Shown here one piece after another: positions 63,886 to 64,000 of a stretch of DNA of 64,000 bases. Source of the DNA: Polynucleobacter rarus (GTDB lineage Bacteria > Pseudomonadota > Gammaproteobacteria > Burkholderiales > Burkholderiaceae); NCBI RefSeq assembly GCF_003072505.1, contig NZ_NTGB01000001.1, positions 942,820-1,006,819 on the forward strand. The letters run 5' to 3'. Under the pieces are notes generated by a model. That model worked only from the letters and a program-made list of their open reading frames with translations, had not been told where the DNA came from and did not search any database. The translations under genes and the position numbers were made by a program. Within the stretch, counting starts at the first letter, position 1; every line of letters starts with the position of its first letter.

Positions 63886-64000
63886 ATGAGCCTACTTTTT
63901 ACTGAATTTAAACTTCCGGCACCGAACGGTGGTATTACCTTGGCCAACAGAACTGTGGTTGCACCAATGTGCCAGTACTCATCAATTGATGGATTAGCAA
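63886..64000 (+). CDS. Old-Yellow-Enzyme family NADH:flavin oxidoreductase, 3' truncated by window edge
   Basis: The first 38 codons only. The sequence MSLLFTEFKLP...LANRTVVAPMCQYSSIDGLA is the start of the OYE barrel (YqjM/XenA-like) with the conserved APMCQYS motif. No Shine-Dalgarno is visible. A TTGACA at 63851-63856 and TAAATA at 63872-63877 (15-bp spacer) might form a promoter with a very short leader. Confidence 0.85.
   Translation, partial: MSLLFTEFKLPAPNGGITLANRTVVAPMCQYSSIDGLA

Noticed and set aside
1..64000. CRISPR arrays, toxin-antitoxin pairs, prophage or restriction genes
   Set aside because: No regularly spaced repeats and no genes of these classes were recognised; the short repeats found are isolated.

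Overview
The window reads as a contiguous piece of a low-GC betaproteobacterial chromosome, most likely order Burkholderiales and possibly Polynucleobacter-like; this is an inference from gene content and not from a marker gene. Supporting genes are a Bug/TctC-type solute receptor, a phasin, a DUF6279 lipoprotein, an AcnB-type aconitase, a glutaryl-CoA dehydrogenase, a lipoyl-domain dihydrolipoyl dehydrogenase next to aceF, and an NUDIX-aat-bpt-pyrD run. The sequence is AT-rich, and genes are tightly packed with many 4-10 nt overlaps.

Layout. 1-2931: the end of the pyruvate dehydrogenase operon (aceF, lpdA), closed by a strong terminator. 3032-9015: purT, a membrane protein plus chagasin-like lipoprotein pair, a phasin, a histone-deacetylase-like hydrolase with an EamA permease, and a D,D-endopeptidase. 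9058-18937 (all minus): a ModA-like protein with an IclR regulator, pyrD, bpt, aat, NUDIX, cyclophilin, umuC and umuD behind a canonical LexA box, and acnB. 19172-21078: a yidB-like gene with an IS3-family (IS150-type) element inserted right behind its stop codon. 21175-29763: DUF805, MAPEG, a BKACE enzyme divergent from a cyclase-family enzyme, a methyltransferase, an aldehyde dehydrogenase, and a DUF3302-HlyD-OMF export operon. 29821-36154: an uptake ABC transporter with two different permeases, an enoyl-CoA hydratase, and a divergent trio (alpha/beta hydrolase, flavin-reductase-like, carboxymuconolactone-decarboxylase-like). 36209-40684: a DUF6279 lipoprotein, a Tat-exported amidohydrolase, a RodZ-like protein, a decayed IS200/IS605 (TnpB) relic, and an SRAP protein.

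40958-45608 carries a divergent cbb3-type oxidase operon in which subunit I seems to be fused to a CcoS-like N-terminus, with a monoheme third subunit and an SCO copper chaperone. 45709-55433 holds a YgjP-like peptidase, a hydroxyacid dehydrogenase with a Bug receptor, a MORN protein, an initiator tRNA with its own promoter and terminator, MscS, a metallo-beta-lactamase-fold protein that has lost its Zn1 ligands, kup, gcdH and a queuosine-precursor transporter. 55458-61911 is a six-gene minus-strand operon (2OG-Fe dioxygenase, GT39, UPF0104-like, GT9, PAP2, rlmJ) that looks like an envelope glycan or lipid modification unit. The window ends with msrQ-msrP and the first codons of an Old-Yellow-Enzyme gene.

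The best candidates for something under-described are the CcoS-CcoN-like oxidase, the Zn1-less MBL protein, the envelope operon with its amino-acid-hydroxylase-like dioxygenase, the pump-less DUF3302-HlyD-OMF operon, and the IclR/signal-less ModA pair. I see no CRISPR array, prophage or obvious defence island.
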